Origin: Oscillospiraceae bacterium
GTDB taxonomy: Bacteria; Bacillota; Clostridia; Oscillospirales; CAG-272
Assembly: GCA_015064255.1 (NCBI GenBank)
Contig: SVSP01000012.1
Coordinates: forward strand, 1-64,000
DNA: 64,000 nucleotides
Direction: 5' to 3'
Positions 16,358 to 25,862 of this stretch are shown in pieces. The notes under the pieces are model-generated. The model was not told the origin of the DNA. It saw only the letters and a list, made by a program, of their open reading frames with translations, and did no database searches. Made by a program: the position numbers and the translations under genes. The first letter of the stretch is position 1, and each line of letters opens with the position of its first letter.

Positions 16358-17755
16358 TTACTTATTGAACGCGAGGAATGCCTTATACGCCATATAAAGG
16401 TCAGCTTTGGAAATAGCTTCATAAGGAGCATGCATAGATATAACGCCTACTCCGAGGTCAACAACGTCGATATTATGGCTTGCGATATAAACTGCAACAG
16501 TTCCGCCGCCTCCCTGATCCACCTTGCCGAGCTCTGCGCTCTGCCAGATAACGCCTTCCTTATCGAAAATATTGCGAACGAATGCTACCATCTCTGCCGA
16601 AGCGTCGGATGTTCCGCCCTTTCCGCCCGAGCCTGTATATTTGGACATTACAACGCCGCAGTTGAGAAATGCCGAGTTGCGAGATTCGTAAACTTCTGCA
16701 AAATTGGGATCAAAAATAGCGTTTACGTCAGCCGAGAGGCACTTAGAGTTTGCCTTGACAAGTCTTTCGTTTGCGCCCATAGCTATCGATATCTCAGAAA
16801 TAAGGTCTGTGAAGATATCGCTTCTCATACCTGTGTTTCCGCCGCTTCCTATTTCTTCCTTATCGGCAAGGATAGCCATAAGAGTATGAACGGGAGCTTC
16901 TGTTTCGATTATTGCGCTGAGTGCGGGATATGCACATACTCTGTCGTCGTGACCATATGCGCCGATTATGCTTCTGTCAAAGCCGATTTCTCTTGCCTTG
17001 AGAGCAGGAACTGCGCTGATCTCCGCGCTGAGGAAATCTTCTTCTTTAATTCCGTATTTTTCATTAAGGAGCTTCAGTATGCCGAGCTTTATATCGTTTG
17101 AGTCTTCGCCAAGCGGAATGGAGCCGACAAGAATATTCAGCTTTTCGCCGGGAATAACCTGCGATGCGGGCTTTGCCATCTGATCTCTTCCGAGGTGAGG
17201 AAGAAGGTCGTTGATATAGAATATCGGGTCATTATCGTCTTCACCGATGCAAACGTCGATGCTCTTACCTTCGCTTGTAATAATACAGCCGTGGAGCGCG
17301 AGAGGCATAGCTGTCCACTGATACTTCTTAATTCCGCCGTAGTAATGGGTCTTGAAGAAGCCCATATTTCCCTCTTCGTAAACGGGATTCGGCTTAAGGT
17401 CAAGTCTGGGAGAGTCTATATGTGCAGCAGAAATTCTGATACCGTTTTCGATATTTTCGCTTCCTATCGAGAAGAGATAGAGCGATTTACCGCGGTTATT
17501 GTAGTAATATTTGCCGCCTACTTCTAGCTTATCACCGAAATTATAGGGGACAAATCCGTTCGCAGAAGCTATCGCGATAGACTCAGTTACCGCTTCTCTT
17601 TCTGTTTTTGCATTATCGAGATAATTACAATATCCTTTTGCATATTCGTTGATCTTTTCGATTTCTTCTTCTGAAACGCACGAGTAAACGTTCTTACGCT
17701 TATATGTAAGTTCACTTCTGAGCGCATCAAGTTCTTCCTTATTAACGTTCATCAT
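16358..17755 (-). CDS. M18 family aminopeptidase
   Basis: A 465-residue cytoplasmic zinc aminopeptidase of the M18 family (Lap4/aspartyl aminopeptidase-like). HIDSPRLDLKP (about residue 110) holds the first zinc His, ADKEEIGSGGNTG the catalytic Glu pair and ISMHAPYEAISKADLYMAY the C-terminal zinc His. It removes N-terminal residues from peptides. The length is normal. Two adjacent ATGs are possible, and AAGGAG about ten bases upstream suits the first. It is the last gene of a coaE-slt-M18 run. Confidence 0.9.
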   Translation of the reverse strand: MMNVNKEELDALRSELTYKRKNVYSCVSEEEIEKINEYAKGYCNYLDNAKTEREAVTESIAIASANGFVPYNFGDKLEVGGKYYYNNRGKSLYLFSIGSENIENGIRISAAHIDSPRLDLKPNPVYEEGNMGFFKTHYYGGIKKYQWTAMPLALHGCIITSEGKSIDVCIGEDDNDPIFYINDLLPHLGRDQMAKPASQVIPGEKLNILVGSIPLGEDSNDIKLGILKLLNEKYGIKEEDFLSAEISAVPALKAREIGFDRSIIGAYGHDDRVCAYPALSAIIETEAPVHTLMAILADKEEIGSGGNTGMRSDIFTDLISEISIAMGANERLVKANSKCLSADVNAIFDPNFAEVYESRNSAFLNCGVVMSKYTGSGGKGGTSDASAEMVAFVRNIFDKEGVIWQSAELGKVDQGGGGTVAVYIASHNIDVVDLGVGVISMHAPYEAISKADLYMAYKAFLAFNK

Positions 17756-17781
17756 TGTTTGTTTTCTCCTTGATTTGTTTT

Positions 17782-18390
17782 TTATTTTGAAAAATAGAGT
17801 TCTTTATATTTTTCTTTGGCTATTGCCACTTTTTTTACATAATTTTTTGTTTCTTTAAACGGAATATCTGTAAGCTTTCCATCCTTTGAATATCTGTCGT
17901 CGTCAAGCCACGACCAAACGTTTCCCATTCCTGCGTTATACGCCGCGTGAACGTGTTCCCAGTCCCCGAAAATCCTGTAAAGGTATGCAAGGTAATAGGT
18001 TCCCGCACGGATATTCACCCCAGGGTCATAAAGATCATCGTCAGTATAGTTCGTACCGAGTGCCTTTTGAATATCCTTAAAGGTCGAGGGCATTATCTGC
18101 ATAAGTCCGCGCGCACCCACCGATGATTTCGCATCAGCGTTAAACTTGCTTTCTGCATATATTACCGCACAGATAGTTTCCTTTGGCACGTCAAATTCCT
18201 CTGACGCATCTTCTATTTCTTCTCTGTACTTAAGCGGATACGTGACGTCTTCCACCGGCTCTGATACTTCGGGAACCTCTTCGAGCAGAACAGTAACGAC
18301 GACCAAAACCACACCCATAAGGAGTGCCAGAAGTATAACCGTAGATGCTGCCAAAACTCCGCTAAGCTTTTTCTCAAATGTGTTTTTCAA
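17782..18390 (-). CDS. Membrane-anchored lytic transglycosylase (SLT domain)
   Basis: A 202-residue protein with one N-terminal membrane helix (about 14-36) followed by an extracellular SLT domain. The catalytic Glu is in VIYAESKFN and the typical GARGLMQIMPST, DPGVNIRAGTYYL and HAAYNAGMGNV motifs follow. It cleaves peptidoglycan glycan strands outside the membrane. The start is a TTG with GGAGG seven bases before it; it overlaps the coaE stop as TTGA. It is co-transcribed with coaE. Confidence 0.9.
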   Translation of the reverse strand: MKNTFEKKLSGVLAASTVILLALLMGVVLVVVTVLLEEVPEVSEPVEDVTYPLKYREEIEDASEEFDVPKETICAVIYAESKFNADAKSSVGARGLMQIMPSTFKDIQKALGTNYTDDDLYDPGVNIRAGTYYLAYLYRIFGDWEHVHAAYNAGMGNVWSWLDDDRYSKDGKLTDIPFKETKNYVKKVAIAKEKYKELYFSK

Positions 18391-18980
18391 ATGATGCCCT
18401 CCGTCGAAAGTATCTTTTCTATCTGCGGTTTCAGGTCATCGTTTCCATTATTAATTATAACGTAATCAGCTTTTTCGGCGAAAAACTCGTCCGTATGCTG
18501 ATTTTTTATTCTTCTTTCAATATCGGCATCCGACAGATCATCTCTGATAGCAAGTCTTTTACGTCTTATATCAACATCTGCGGTAACCGCGATCACCATA
18601 TCGCAGGTGTTTTCCATTTTAGCTTCAAATAGCTGAGGTGCATCTATTATAAATGCCTTTTCCCCGCGCATTTTTGCGTGTTCTTTCTCTTCGTCGCATT
18701 TTTTTATAACGTATTTATGAACTATACTATTCAGTTTAACGAGCTTTTCTTTATCCGAAAAAACTATCGCTGCAAGAGCTTTTCTGTTGATATTACCGTC
18801 TTCGTCAAAAATGCCGTCGCCGTATTCCTCACGAAGCTCGTTTCTGCATTCCTCGTCGCTTTCGTAAAGAGTATGTACTGTTTTATCGGTATCTATCGAT
18901 CTTATACCGTACGAAGAAAAAATCGCACTGACGTAACCTTTTCCGCTTCCGCTTGTTCCTGTAAGTCCTATAATTTTCAA
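18387..18980 (-). CDS. coaE: Dephospho-CoA kinase
   Basis: A 197-residue P-loop kinase catalysing the last step of coenzyme A synthesis. The Walker A motif GLTGTSGSGKG is at residues 4-14. IDTDKTVHTLY and IDAPQLFEA match family positions. The TTG at 18980 is chosen because family members begin MKIIGLTG and GAGGGAG lies ten bases upstream; a GTG three codons earlier is too close to that SD. It leads the coaE-slt-M18 unit. Confidence 0.9.
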   Translation of the reverse strand: MKIIGLTGTSGSGKGYVSAIFSSYGIRSIDTDKTVHTLYESDEECRNELREEYGDGIFDEDGNINRKALAAIVFSDKEKLVKLNSIVHKYVIKKCDEEKEHAKMRGEKAFIIDAPQLFEAKMENTCDMVIAVTADVDIRRKRLAIRDDLSDADIERRIKNQHTDEFFAEKADYVIINNGNDDLKPQIEKILSTEGII

Positions 18981-19012
18981 CGTCAGCACGCTCCCTCACA
19001 AATATTATTTTT

Positions 19013-19041
19013 ATTATACTACATTCTGCTTATTTTTTCAA
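19013..19041 (-). promoter_or_regulatory. Sigma-A-type promoter of coaE-slt-M18
   Basis: TTGAAA, a 17-bp spacer and a perfect TATAAT lie on the minus strand 32-61 bases before coaE. Confidence 0.8.
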
Positions 19042-19085
19042 GAGTATCGCGTGTTTTTTATCGTTATTAATAAATTATTTATTTT

Positions 19086-19583
19086 TCAGTTAAGTAGGCA
19101 AATACAGAAATTCAGCGCACAGCAGTAAAGAAGCCATACAAAATATACACCCATAATAACTGACACAAGCTTATTTATCCTTAAAAACTTTTTCAGAGTT
19201 ACAAAAGTCATAACACTTATCATAACGCATATCAGAAAGGAGAGAAAAAAAGCGTTTGCTCCGAAGAAAAAGGGAAACCACAAATAACCGAGCGCGACCG
19301 TAAAAATAAACAAACATACAAGCTTTTCTTTATGTAAAACGCATCTTGTGGAAAGTATAATTTCAAGCGTAAATCCGAAAGTGATATAAAACAAAGTCCA
19401 CAGTACAACGAAAACGCCTCTGCCAAGCGCGAAATTCGGCAAAAGAAGCGTTATATAGATATACGTACTTCCCGAACAAAAGGCTGTAAGCATTCCTACT
19501 GCCAAAAACATTGCCGAAAATATGATTGCCCGTTTCAAATCTATACAGTAGCACTCTTTTTTAAAATCGAAACGTATTTTCAT
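19086..19583 (-). CDS. TspO/MBR-like membrane protein
   Basis: A 165-residue protein with five hydrophobic helices. LPNFALGRGVFVVLWTLFY and the C-terminal ALNFCICLLN resemble the TspO pattern (P-x-x-F-W-x-x-L-Y in the first half, L-N-x-x-I-x-x-L-N at the end). TspO proteins bind tetrapyrroles or sterols, and the role in clostridia is unclear. The N-terminus KIRFDFKKECYCIDLKR is soluble and basic. The SD (AAGGGAAG) is rather far from the ATG. The match is by pattern only and the sequence is divergent. Confidence 0.6.
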   Translation of the reverse strand: MKIRFDFKKECYCIDLKRAIIFSAMFLAVGMLTAFCSGSTYIYITLLLPNFALGRGVFVVLWTLFYITFGFTLEIILSTRCVLHKEKLVCLFIFTVALGYLWFPFFFGANAFFLSFLICVMISVMTFVTLKKFLRINKLVSVIMGVYFVWLLYCCALNFCICLLN

Positions 19584-19623
19584 TCTATCAAATTCTTCCC
19601 TTCAAACTAAATGACCGTTCAAA

Positions 19624-19668
19624 CAAAAAATGACCGTTCCATATAAAATATGAAACGGTCGTATTTTT
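19624..19668 (-). terminator. Terminator of the PBP1A gene
   Basis: GACCGTTcCATAT pairs with ATATGaAACGGTC. On the minus strand ATTTTTTG follows, 36 bases past the PBP stop. The plus-strand side is also T-rich. Confidence 0.8.
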
Positions 19669-19703
19669 TATTCTGTTTTAAGTGTTATAGTTATCACAGC
19701 TAC

Positions 19704-22124
19704 TTACTGATCTGGATTTGTGTCTGTTCCGTCCCCGTTTTCAGTACCATCAACAGGCGCATCCGGATTATAGTGACATCTGCATGAAAGGCGTTCATCA
19801 TAAACATATTCTGTATCCGTAGGCGCATACTTGAAGTCCAACGGAATCATACTTCTGTCAACCTTAAGCATTATTTTTGTTGTCAACTCTGATTCGGGGC
19901 AATATGCGTGTGCCGGTGCATTACAGGTAGCACACCATACAGCTTCAAAATGCACGTCACACTCCTCTGTCGGAAGAGTATCCTTTGTGAAATATCCCGT
20001 ATTACTGCGGTTTCCTCTGGTATCCTGCTTACAAAGATCTGTCATAAGCTTACCTGAATCCTTACAGAAGGTCGCTTTTATAAGCATATCGCTATCGAAT
20101 CCCTTAAGCGTTTCTCCTTTAGACGTGATCTTCGTTGTGTGAATATCCGCCATAATAGCGTCCCAAAGCTCAATATGACCGTGAGTACCTCCAAGATCCT
20201 GCGGCTGATCGTAACCTATCCAAACACCCGCCACGTAGTACGGAGAATATCCGATAAACCATTTATCATAGTTATTATCAGTCGTTCCTGTCTTTCCCGC
20301 TACCTCAAGCTTCAGTTTATTGACCTTTTTGGTATAGGTATATGCAGTACCGTAGTTAATAACCGATTTCATAAGTCTGACCATCGACTGTGCGGTTTCT
20401 TCTTTTATTGCAACCGTCTGCCTTGGCTTATTGTCTATAACGATATTTCCCTCTGAATCGAGAATCTTGACGACAGTAGATGACGAGGTGTAAAGGCCTC
20501 CTGCCGGGAAAATTCCGTAAGCTGTAGTCATATCCTTAAGTGTTACGCCATAGGTAGTACCACCCAGTGCAAGAGCTGACAAAACCTGGTCACCCGAAAC
20601 AAGCGTGCTTATTCCAAGCGTATTCTTAAGGAATTTATATACCGTAGTTATTCCGAGCGACGCAACGAGCTTTACCGGAAGTGTATTCTTTGAATATGCA
20701 AGTGCATATTCAACAGTTACAAGTCCGCCGAAACGGTTATTGGAGTTTCGCGGCCAGAATGACGTAGCTCCGTTTTCAGCCACGACCAACGTATACGGTG
20801 TATCGTCAAGCACCGATCCGTAGTTTATAATTCCCTTATCAAGTGCAAGTGCATACGATGCTATCGGTTTCATCGACGAACCGGGAGATCTTGTAGTAGA
20901 AGTCGCTCTGTTAAGAATACGGCTCGCGGTCTTTTCTCCGCGTCCTCCTACAAGTCCTTTAATTTGTCCCGTATAAGGATCTATAACTATAAAAGACGCC
21001 TCGTGATTAAGAACTTCGGAATTTTTAAGATATTCGCTCTTTTCATCCTCGAGATAATCTTCGATTATATACTGAATTTCGGGGTCCATCGCCGTAATTA
21101 TCTGATATCCGCCGTAGAAAAGCATTCTTTCCGCAACTTTGGTAGTAACCCCGTATTTTTCCTTAAAAAGCTCTATACATTCTTCGATAACGGCGTCAGT
21201 GTACCACGACGTTGTACCGCCCGAGGACTCCTGAATATAGCTTGTATCAAGCACAAGCTCTTTAAGATACGCTTCATCAAATTCAGCCTGCGTAATAAGT
21301 CCCTGCTCAAGCATCTGCTTAAGTATAAGGTTTCTTCTGACCGCATTATTTTCGGGATAAAGAAGCGGATCCCAATATGATGGGTTCTGAACTATCGCCG
21401 CCATAGCCGCGCACTCTATAAGTGTCAGATCCTTGGCATCCTTACTGAAATATACCTGTGCCGCTTCCTGAATTCCGTCGGCGCCTTGCGCAAAATATAC
21501 TATATTACAGTACTGCTCGATTATTTCACTCTTATCTCCAAGCTCTTTTTCAAGATTTATCGCTCGGAATATTTCCTGTATCTTTCTTTGTATTGAATAA
21601 TCCTTATCACCTGTAAGGTTCTTTACAAGCTGCTGTGTCAGCGTAGAGCCTCCTCGGTCATTTCCTATCGGAACGAAGAAAACTATCGCCGCCTGTGCCG
21701 TCGTTATCCAGTCAACTCCGTTATGGTCCCAGAAGCGCTTATCCTCTATCGCAATAAAAGCATCTCTGAGATAGGTCGGGATATCTTCATACTCAACCCA
21801 AGTAGCACCGCTTCCGCTGCTTATATTCTGTTCGGTATTCTCTACGAGATTTCCGTCGTCGTCGTAATAATACAGACGTGTAGCAAGCTCGTTATCCTGT
21901 GTTGTGATGATAATATCGTCAACACTCATATCGACGTTATTGGAAATATAGATAAGGAATGCGCAACCGACTATTGCCGCCGCTATGACACCTATAAGAC
22001 CGACTGTAAATATAATATTGAATACAGTCATAACAGCCTTTCCCACGATGCCCATAACTATAAGCGGAATACGGCCTGCCGCTTCAAAATCTTTTTGTTT
22101 CTTCAAATTTTTACTATTTTTCAC
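19704..22124 (-). CDS. Bifunctional class A penicillin-binding protein (PBP1A type)
   Basis: An 806-residue peptidoglycan synthase. A membrane helix (about 30-55) is followed by the GT51 glycosyltransferase domain: IAIEDKRFWDHNGVD holds the catalytic Glu and RGGSTLTQQLVKNL is a family signature. The transpeptidase domain has SPGSSMKP (SxxK), SKNTLP (SxN) and KTGTTDNN (KTG). The extracellular C-terminal tail is unusually rich in cysteine (at least nine) and ends in an acidic Gly/Thr/Asp stretch. The start is a GTG with GAGGGG seven bases upstream. It is monocistronic. Confidence 0.93.
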   Translation of the reverse strand: MKNSKNLKKQKDFEAAGRIPLIVMGIVGKAVMTVFNIIFTVGLIGVIAAAIVGCAFLIYISNNVDMSVDDIIITTQDNELATRLYYYDDDGNLVENTEQNISSGSGATWVEYEDIPTYLRDAFIAIEDKRFWDHNGVDWITTAQAAIVFFVPIGNDRGGSTLTQQLVKNLTGDKDYSIQRKIQEIFRAINLEKELGDKSEIIEQYCNIVYFAQGADGIQEAAQVYFSKDAKDLTLIECAAMAAIVQNPSYWDPLLYPENNAVRRNLILKQMLEQGLITQAEFDEAYLKELVLDTSYIQESSGGTTSWYTDAVIEECIELFKEKYGVTTKVAERMLFYGGYQIITAMDPEIQYIIEDYLEDEKSEYLKNSEVLNHEASFIVIDPYTGQIKGLVGGRGEKTASRILNRATSTTRSPGSSMKPIASYALALDKGIINYGSVLDDTPYTLVVAENGATSFWPRNSNNRFGGLVTVEYALAYSKNTLPVKLVASLGITTVYKFLKNTLGISTLVSGDQVLSALALGGTTYGVTLKDMTTAYGIFPAGGLYTSSSTVVKILDSEGNIVIDNKPRQTVAIKEETAQSMVRLMKSVINYGTAYTYTKKVNKLKLEVAGKTGTTDNNYDKWFIGYSPYYVAGVWIGYDQPQDLGGTHGHIELWDAIMADIHTTKITSKGETLKGFDSDMLIKATFCKDSGKLMTDLCKQDTRGNRSNTGYFTKDTLPTEECDVHFEAVWCATCNAPAHAYCPESELTTKIMLKVDRSMIPLDFKYAPTDTEYVYDERLSCRCHYNPDAPVDGTENGDGTDTNPDQ

Positions 22125-22166
22125 TTTACAACCCCTCGAAAATTCCTCGATTGATCTACTGTGTTT

Positions 22167-22196
22167 ATATTACCACAAATTAATACAAAATATCAA
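22167..22196 (-). promoter_or_regulatory. Candidate promoter for the PBP1A gene
   Basis: TTGATA, an 18-bp spacer and TAATAT lie on the minus strand 43-72 bases upstream of the GTG start. Both boxes are near consensus. Confidence 0.55.
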
Positions 22197-22266
22197 TATT
22201 ATAATACTATAATACTATGAAAATTTATCCTCTGATAATTGTACAAAGAGTAAATTTCCTCGCAAA

Positions 22267-25200
22267 TTATTTAACGATAACGTTTTCTTTTCCGCATATA
22301 TCCGAGAGAAGCCTATACACGTTCTCGGTAAGCTCAAGACGCGGTGACGCGAGCTTTCTGTACGACGCTGACGAGTTATCGTAAAATATTACCTCACAAT
22401 TACCCTCGCAGAATATTTCCACAAGTGCCATAATACGTCTGTACTGAACACAGTCAAGACTCGGAACTTTAAGATATATCTTTGAAGCACCCGCAAGGTC
22501 GGTCTTCGGCTGTTTTACAGTCTGCACCTCGTTTTTTTCTTTTGTCAGCTTACGGTCTATATTTTTATCGGGCAAAGTCTGTGAAGAATATTCACTGTCC
22601 CTGCGAAGTGTTTCAACACGTTTTGCAAGAATTTCTGCCGTACCGTCATCTCTCATTGACACGTCGCCGACTACCGAAACGATAGAATCAACGCCTACGA
22701 TCGAAGACACCTTTTCGTAAAGCTTGGAAAATACAAGGACTCTTATCTGCGACGTTCTATCTTCGAGCGTGAGTATCACCATCATATCGCCGTTCTTTGT
22801 AGTTTTCCTGTTAGATACGGTAATTATACCGACGACCGTGACAGTTTGTTTATCCGAAATACTTCCGTATTCTTCATTTTCTTCGTTTGCAGAGGCATTT
22901 ATATATCCGATATTCATCGGAGAAAGCGCCTCGATATTTTTGTTGTAATCGTCAAGCAGACTTCCCGAAATATAAATTCCTATATATTCCCTCTCGAGTG
23001 CAAGCTTTTTTCTCGCATCGTATTCGGGAATATCGGGATACTCATAGCTCGGTTGTGAAGAAATATTTTCTTCTCCGTCCGAAAGGGATGCAAAAAGGTC
23101 AAGCTGACCGTCAAGATTTCTGCGTTTTGCCGCCGATGCACTTTCAAGCACCACGTCAAGCGCTTCGACAAGACTACTTCTCGGCGTTCCGAGGCTGTCA
23201 AATGCACCCACGCATATCAGCGCGAGAAGCGACTGTCTGTTAAGTTCCCTGCCCGTCATACGGTCAGCAAAATCGCCGAGCGATTTATAAGGACCGCCGC
23301 GCGCATATTCAGCCGAAATTGCCTGCGCAAAGGCTTCTCCCACACCTTTTACAGCCGCAAGTCCGAATCTTATTTTATCTCCGCTTACCGTAAAGCCCGA
23401 TCTGCTTTCGTTTATATCGGGCGGCAGAACTTTCAGACCCATAGAACGTGCATCCGTTATATACTCTGACATTTTCGGAGTATATCCCATAACAGAGGTA
23501 AGAAGCGCGGCATAATACTGTGCCGGATAATGTGTTTTGAGATAAGCCGTTCTGTACGAGGTTATCGAATAAGCGGCTGCGTGAGATTTATTGAACGCAT
23601 AGTGCGCAAAGCTTGCCATTTCGTCGAAAATCTCATTTGCGGTTTCTTTCGGAATGAAATTATCCATCGCACCGCGCACAAAGGTTTCGCGTTCTTTTTC
23701 CATTTCCGCCGATTTTTTCTTCGACATCGCGCGGCGCACCGTATCAGCTTTGCCGTATGAATAATTTGCCACCTTACGGCAAATCTGCATTACCTGCTCC
23801 TGATATATTATACATCCTGCGGTATCTTCAAGAATTTCGCGAAGTTTCTCCGTTTTATACGAAACAAGCGAAGGATTTCTTCTGTTTTCAAGGAAGCGCG
23901 GTATCGAATCCATCGGTCCGGGTCGGTAGAGGGAAAGCGCGAGCATTATATCCTCTATACATTTCGGCTTCATATTCATCAGAAGCCTCTTTATTCCCGA
24001 AGATTCAAACTGAAATACCCCTTCTGTATTACCCTGCGAGAAAAGCTCATACGTTTCGGTATCGTCAAAGCCGAGAGCTTCCACCGAGAAATTCGGCTCT
24101 GTTTTTCTTATTTCTTCTTCCGCATCTGCTATTATCGTCAGATTTCGGAGGGCAAGAAAGTCGAATTTAAGAAGTCCGAGGTTTGCAACGGTATCCATAT
24201 CGAACTGCGTAACGACAGTATCTCCGCTGAGTGCAAGAGGCAGATACGAGCTTACCGGATCTTTTGTTATAACAACGCCTGCCGCGTGTGTTGAAGCGTG
24301 GCGGGGCATTCCCTCAATTTTTGACGCATAGTCTATAAGAGTTTTGACTTCTACGCTTCGTGCATATTCTTCTGAGAGTTCCTTACTTGATCTAAGCGCG
24401 TCTTTAAGCGTTATGCCCATGTCTCGCGGTATCATTTTGGATATGCGGTCAACGTCATCGTATGACATACCGAGAACGCGTCCGACGTCGCGTACAGCCG
24501 CACGCGCCGCAAGAGTTCCGAATGTGATTATCTGTGAAACTCTGTCCTCGCCGTAGCGGGAAATAACGTATTTTATTACCTCGTCACGTCGTATATAGCA
24601 AAAATCTATATCAAAGTCGGGCATACTTACTCTTTCGGGATTTAAAAATCTCTCGAAAAGCAGGTCGTATTTTATCGAATCGACATCGGTTATTCCGACA
24701 AGATATGCGACAAGGCTTCCTGCACCTGAGCCTCTGCCCGGTCCTGTCTGTATGCCGTTTTGTTTTGCGTAATTAACAAAATCGCGCACGATCAGATAAT
24801 ACTGCGAATACCCCATCTTCTCTATCATAAGAAGCTCGTAAAGAATGCGCGCCTTATAATCGTCCTCGCTGTGCTTTTCGGTGAAGACTATCTTACCCTC
24901 GGCTTTTTTCTTTTCGTAGCCCTCATACGTGAGCTTTTTGAGAAAATCGCGCGGCGATGAGCCGTCTTCGGGGGTATATGTCGGAAGCTTCAGCTTACCG
25001 AATTCAAAATCATAACTGCATTTTTCTGCAATTTTCAGAGTGTTTTCGAGTGCTTCGGGAATATCCCCGAATATATCTGCCATCTCGTCGCCGCTCTTCA
25101 TATAAAACTCGTCCGTTTCAAATCCGAGGGGATTTCCGTCGGAGAGCTTATTTCCCGTTTGTACGCAAACAAGCACCGACTGCACCTTTGCATCTTCGCG

Positions 25201-25830
25201 AGAAATATAGTGTGCATCGTTTGTCGCTACCGTTTGTATATCAAGCTTTCTTGCGATATCATAAAGCTCGGAAATAACCTTTTTCTGATCTGCAAGACCT
25301 TGATTTTGCAGTTCGATATAGAAATCCTCACCGAATATATTTTTCATCTGACGCGCGAAATTTTCGGCGTCCTCTCTTTCATCTGCAAGCACTGCCCTTG
25401 CCATATACCCCGAAAGACAAGCCGAAAGGCAGACAAGTCCTTCGCTATGCTCTCTGAGTATCTCCATATCAATTCTCGGCTTTACGTAAAATCCGTCTGT
25501 AAAAGCCGAGGAAACGAGATAAGAAAGGTTTTTATAGCCCATCTCGTTTTTCACAAGAAGGACAAGGTGAGTGTTGAAATATCTGCCCGTATGCTTTTTA
25601 TCAAAGCGGCTGCCCTCGGCAAGATAGACCTCACAGCCGATTATCGGCTTTATTCCCTCTTTTTTACACTCTTTATAAAAATCAACAACTCCGTACATAA
25701 CCCCGTGGTCGGTAACCGCGACCGAGGTCTGTCCGAGTTCCTTTGCTCTTTTGGGAATGTCGGCAATACGGCAGGCACCGTCAAGCAAGCTGTATTCGCT
25801 ATGCAAATGCAGGTGAACAAAATCCTTCAT
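22267..25830 (-). CDS. dnaE: DNA polymerase III subunit alpha, DnaE
   Basis: An 1187-residue replicative polymerase of the DnaE type. The N-terminal PHP domain starts with HLHSEYSLLDGA. The polymerase core has GPGRGSGAGSLVAY (about residue 360) and the catalytic MPDFDIDFCYIRRD (about 395). A helix-hairpin-helix and an OB-fold (about 985-1065, VVGIITVSNRKTTKNG) follow. No inserted 3'-5' exonuclease is seen. In Firmicutes DnaE usually works beside PolC, which is not in this window. It is the last gene of the nusB-dnaE run, 32 bases after whiA, with AAAGGAG before the ATG. Confidence 0.95.
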   Translation of the reverse strand: MKDFVHLHLHSEYSLLDGACRIADIPKRAKELGQTSVAVTDHGVMYGVVDFYKECKKEGIKPIIGCEVYLAEGSRFDKKHTGRYFNTHLVLLVKNEMGYKNLSYLVSSAFTDGFYVKPRIDMEILREHSEGLVCLSACLSGYMARAVLADEREDAENFARQMKNIFGEDFYIELQNQGLADQKKVISELYDIARKLDIQTVATNDAHYISREDAKVQSVLVCVQTGNKLSDGNPLGFETDEFYMKSGDEMADIFGDIPEALENTLKIAEKCSYDFEFGKLKLPTYTPEDGSSPRDFLKKLTYEGYEKKKAEGKIVFTEKHSEDDYKARILYELLMIEKMGYSQYYLIVRDFVNYAKQNGIQTGPGRGSGAGSLVAYLVGITDVDSIKYDLLFERFLNPERVSMPDFDIDFCYIRRDEVIKYVISRYGEDRVSQIITFGTLAARAAVRDVGRVLGMSYDDVDRISKMIPRDMGITLKDALRSSKELSEEYARSVEVKTLIDYASKIEGMPRHASTHAAGVVITKDPVSSYLPLALSGDTVVTQFDMDTVANLGLLKFDFLALRNLTIIADAEEEIRKTEPNFSVEALGFDDTETYELFSQGNTEGVFQFESSGIKRLLMNMKPKCIEDIMLALSLYRPGPMDSIPRFLENRRNPSLVSYKTEKLREILEDTAGCIIYQEQVMQICRKVANYSYGKADTVRRAMSKKKSAEMEKERETFVRGAMDNFIPKETANEIFDEMASFAHYAFNKSHAAAYSITSYRTAYLKTHYPAQYYAALLTSVMGYTPKMSEYITDARSMGLKVLPPDINESRSGFTVSGDKIRFGLAAVKGVGEAFAQAISAEYARGGPYKSLGDFADRMTGRELNRQSLLALICVGAFDSLGTPRSSLVEALDVVLESASAAKRRNLDGQLDLFASLSDGEENISSQPSYEYPDIPEYDARKKLALEREYIGIYISGSLLDDYNKNIEALSPMNIGYINASANEENEEYGSISDKQTVTVVGIITVSNRKTTKNGDMMVILTLEDRTSQIRVLVFSKLYEKVSSIVGVDSIVSVVGDVSMRDDGTAEILAKRVETLRRDSEYSSQTLPDKNIDRKLTKEKNEVQTVKQPKTDLAGASKIYLKVPSLDCVQYRRIMALVEIFCEGNCEVIFYDNSSASYRKLASPRLELTENVYRLLSDICGKENVIVK

Positions 25831-25862
25831 ATCCGTATTACTCCTTTCCCAAATTCAATATT

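Noticed and set aside
16316-17101. A 261-residue plus-strand ORF opposite the M18 aminopeptidase
   Set aside because: It is the antisense shadow of a clear M18 gene, has no SD and shows no family pattern.
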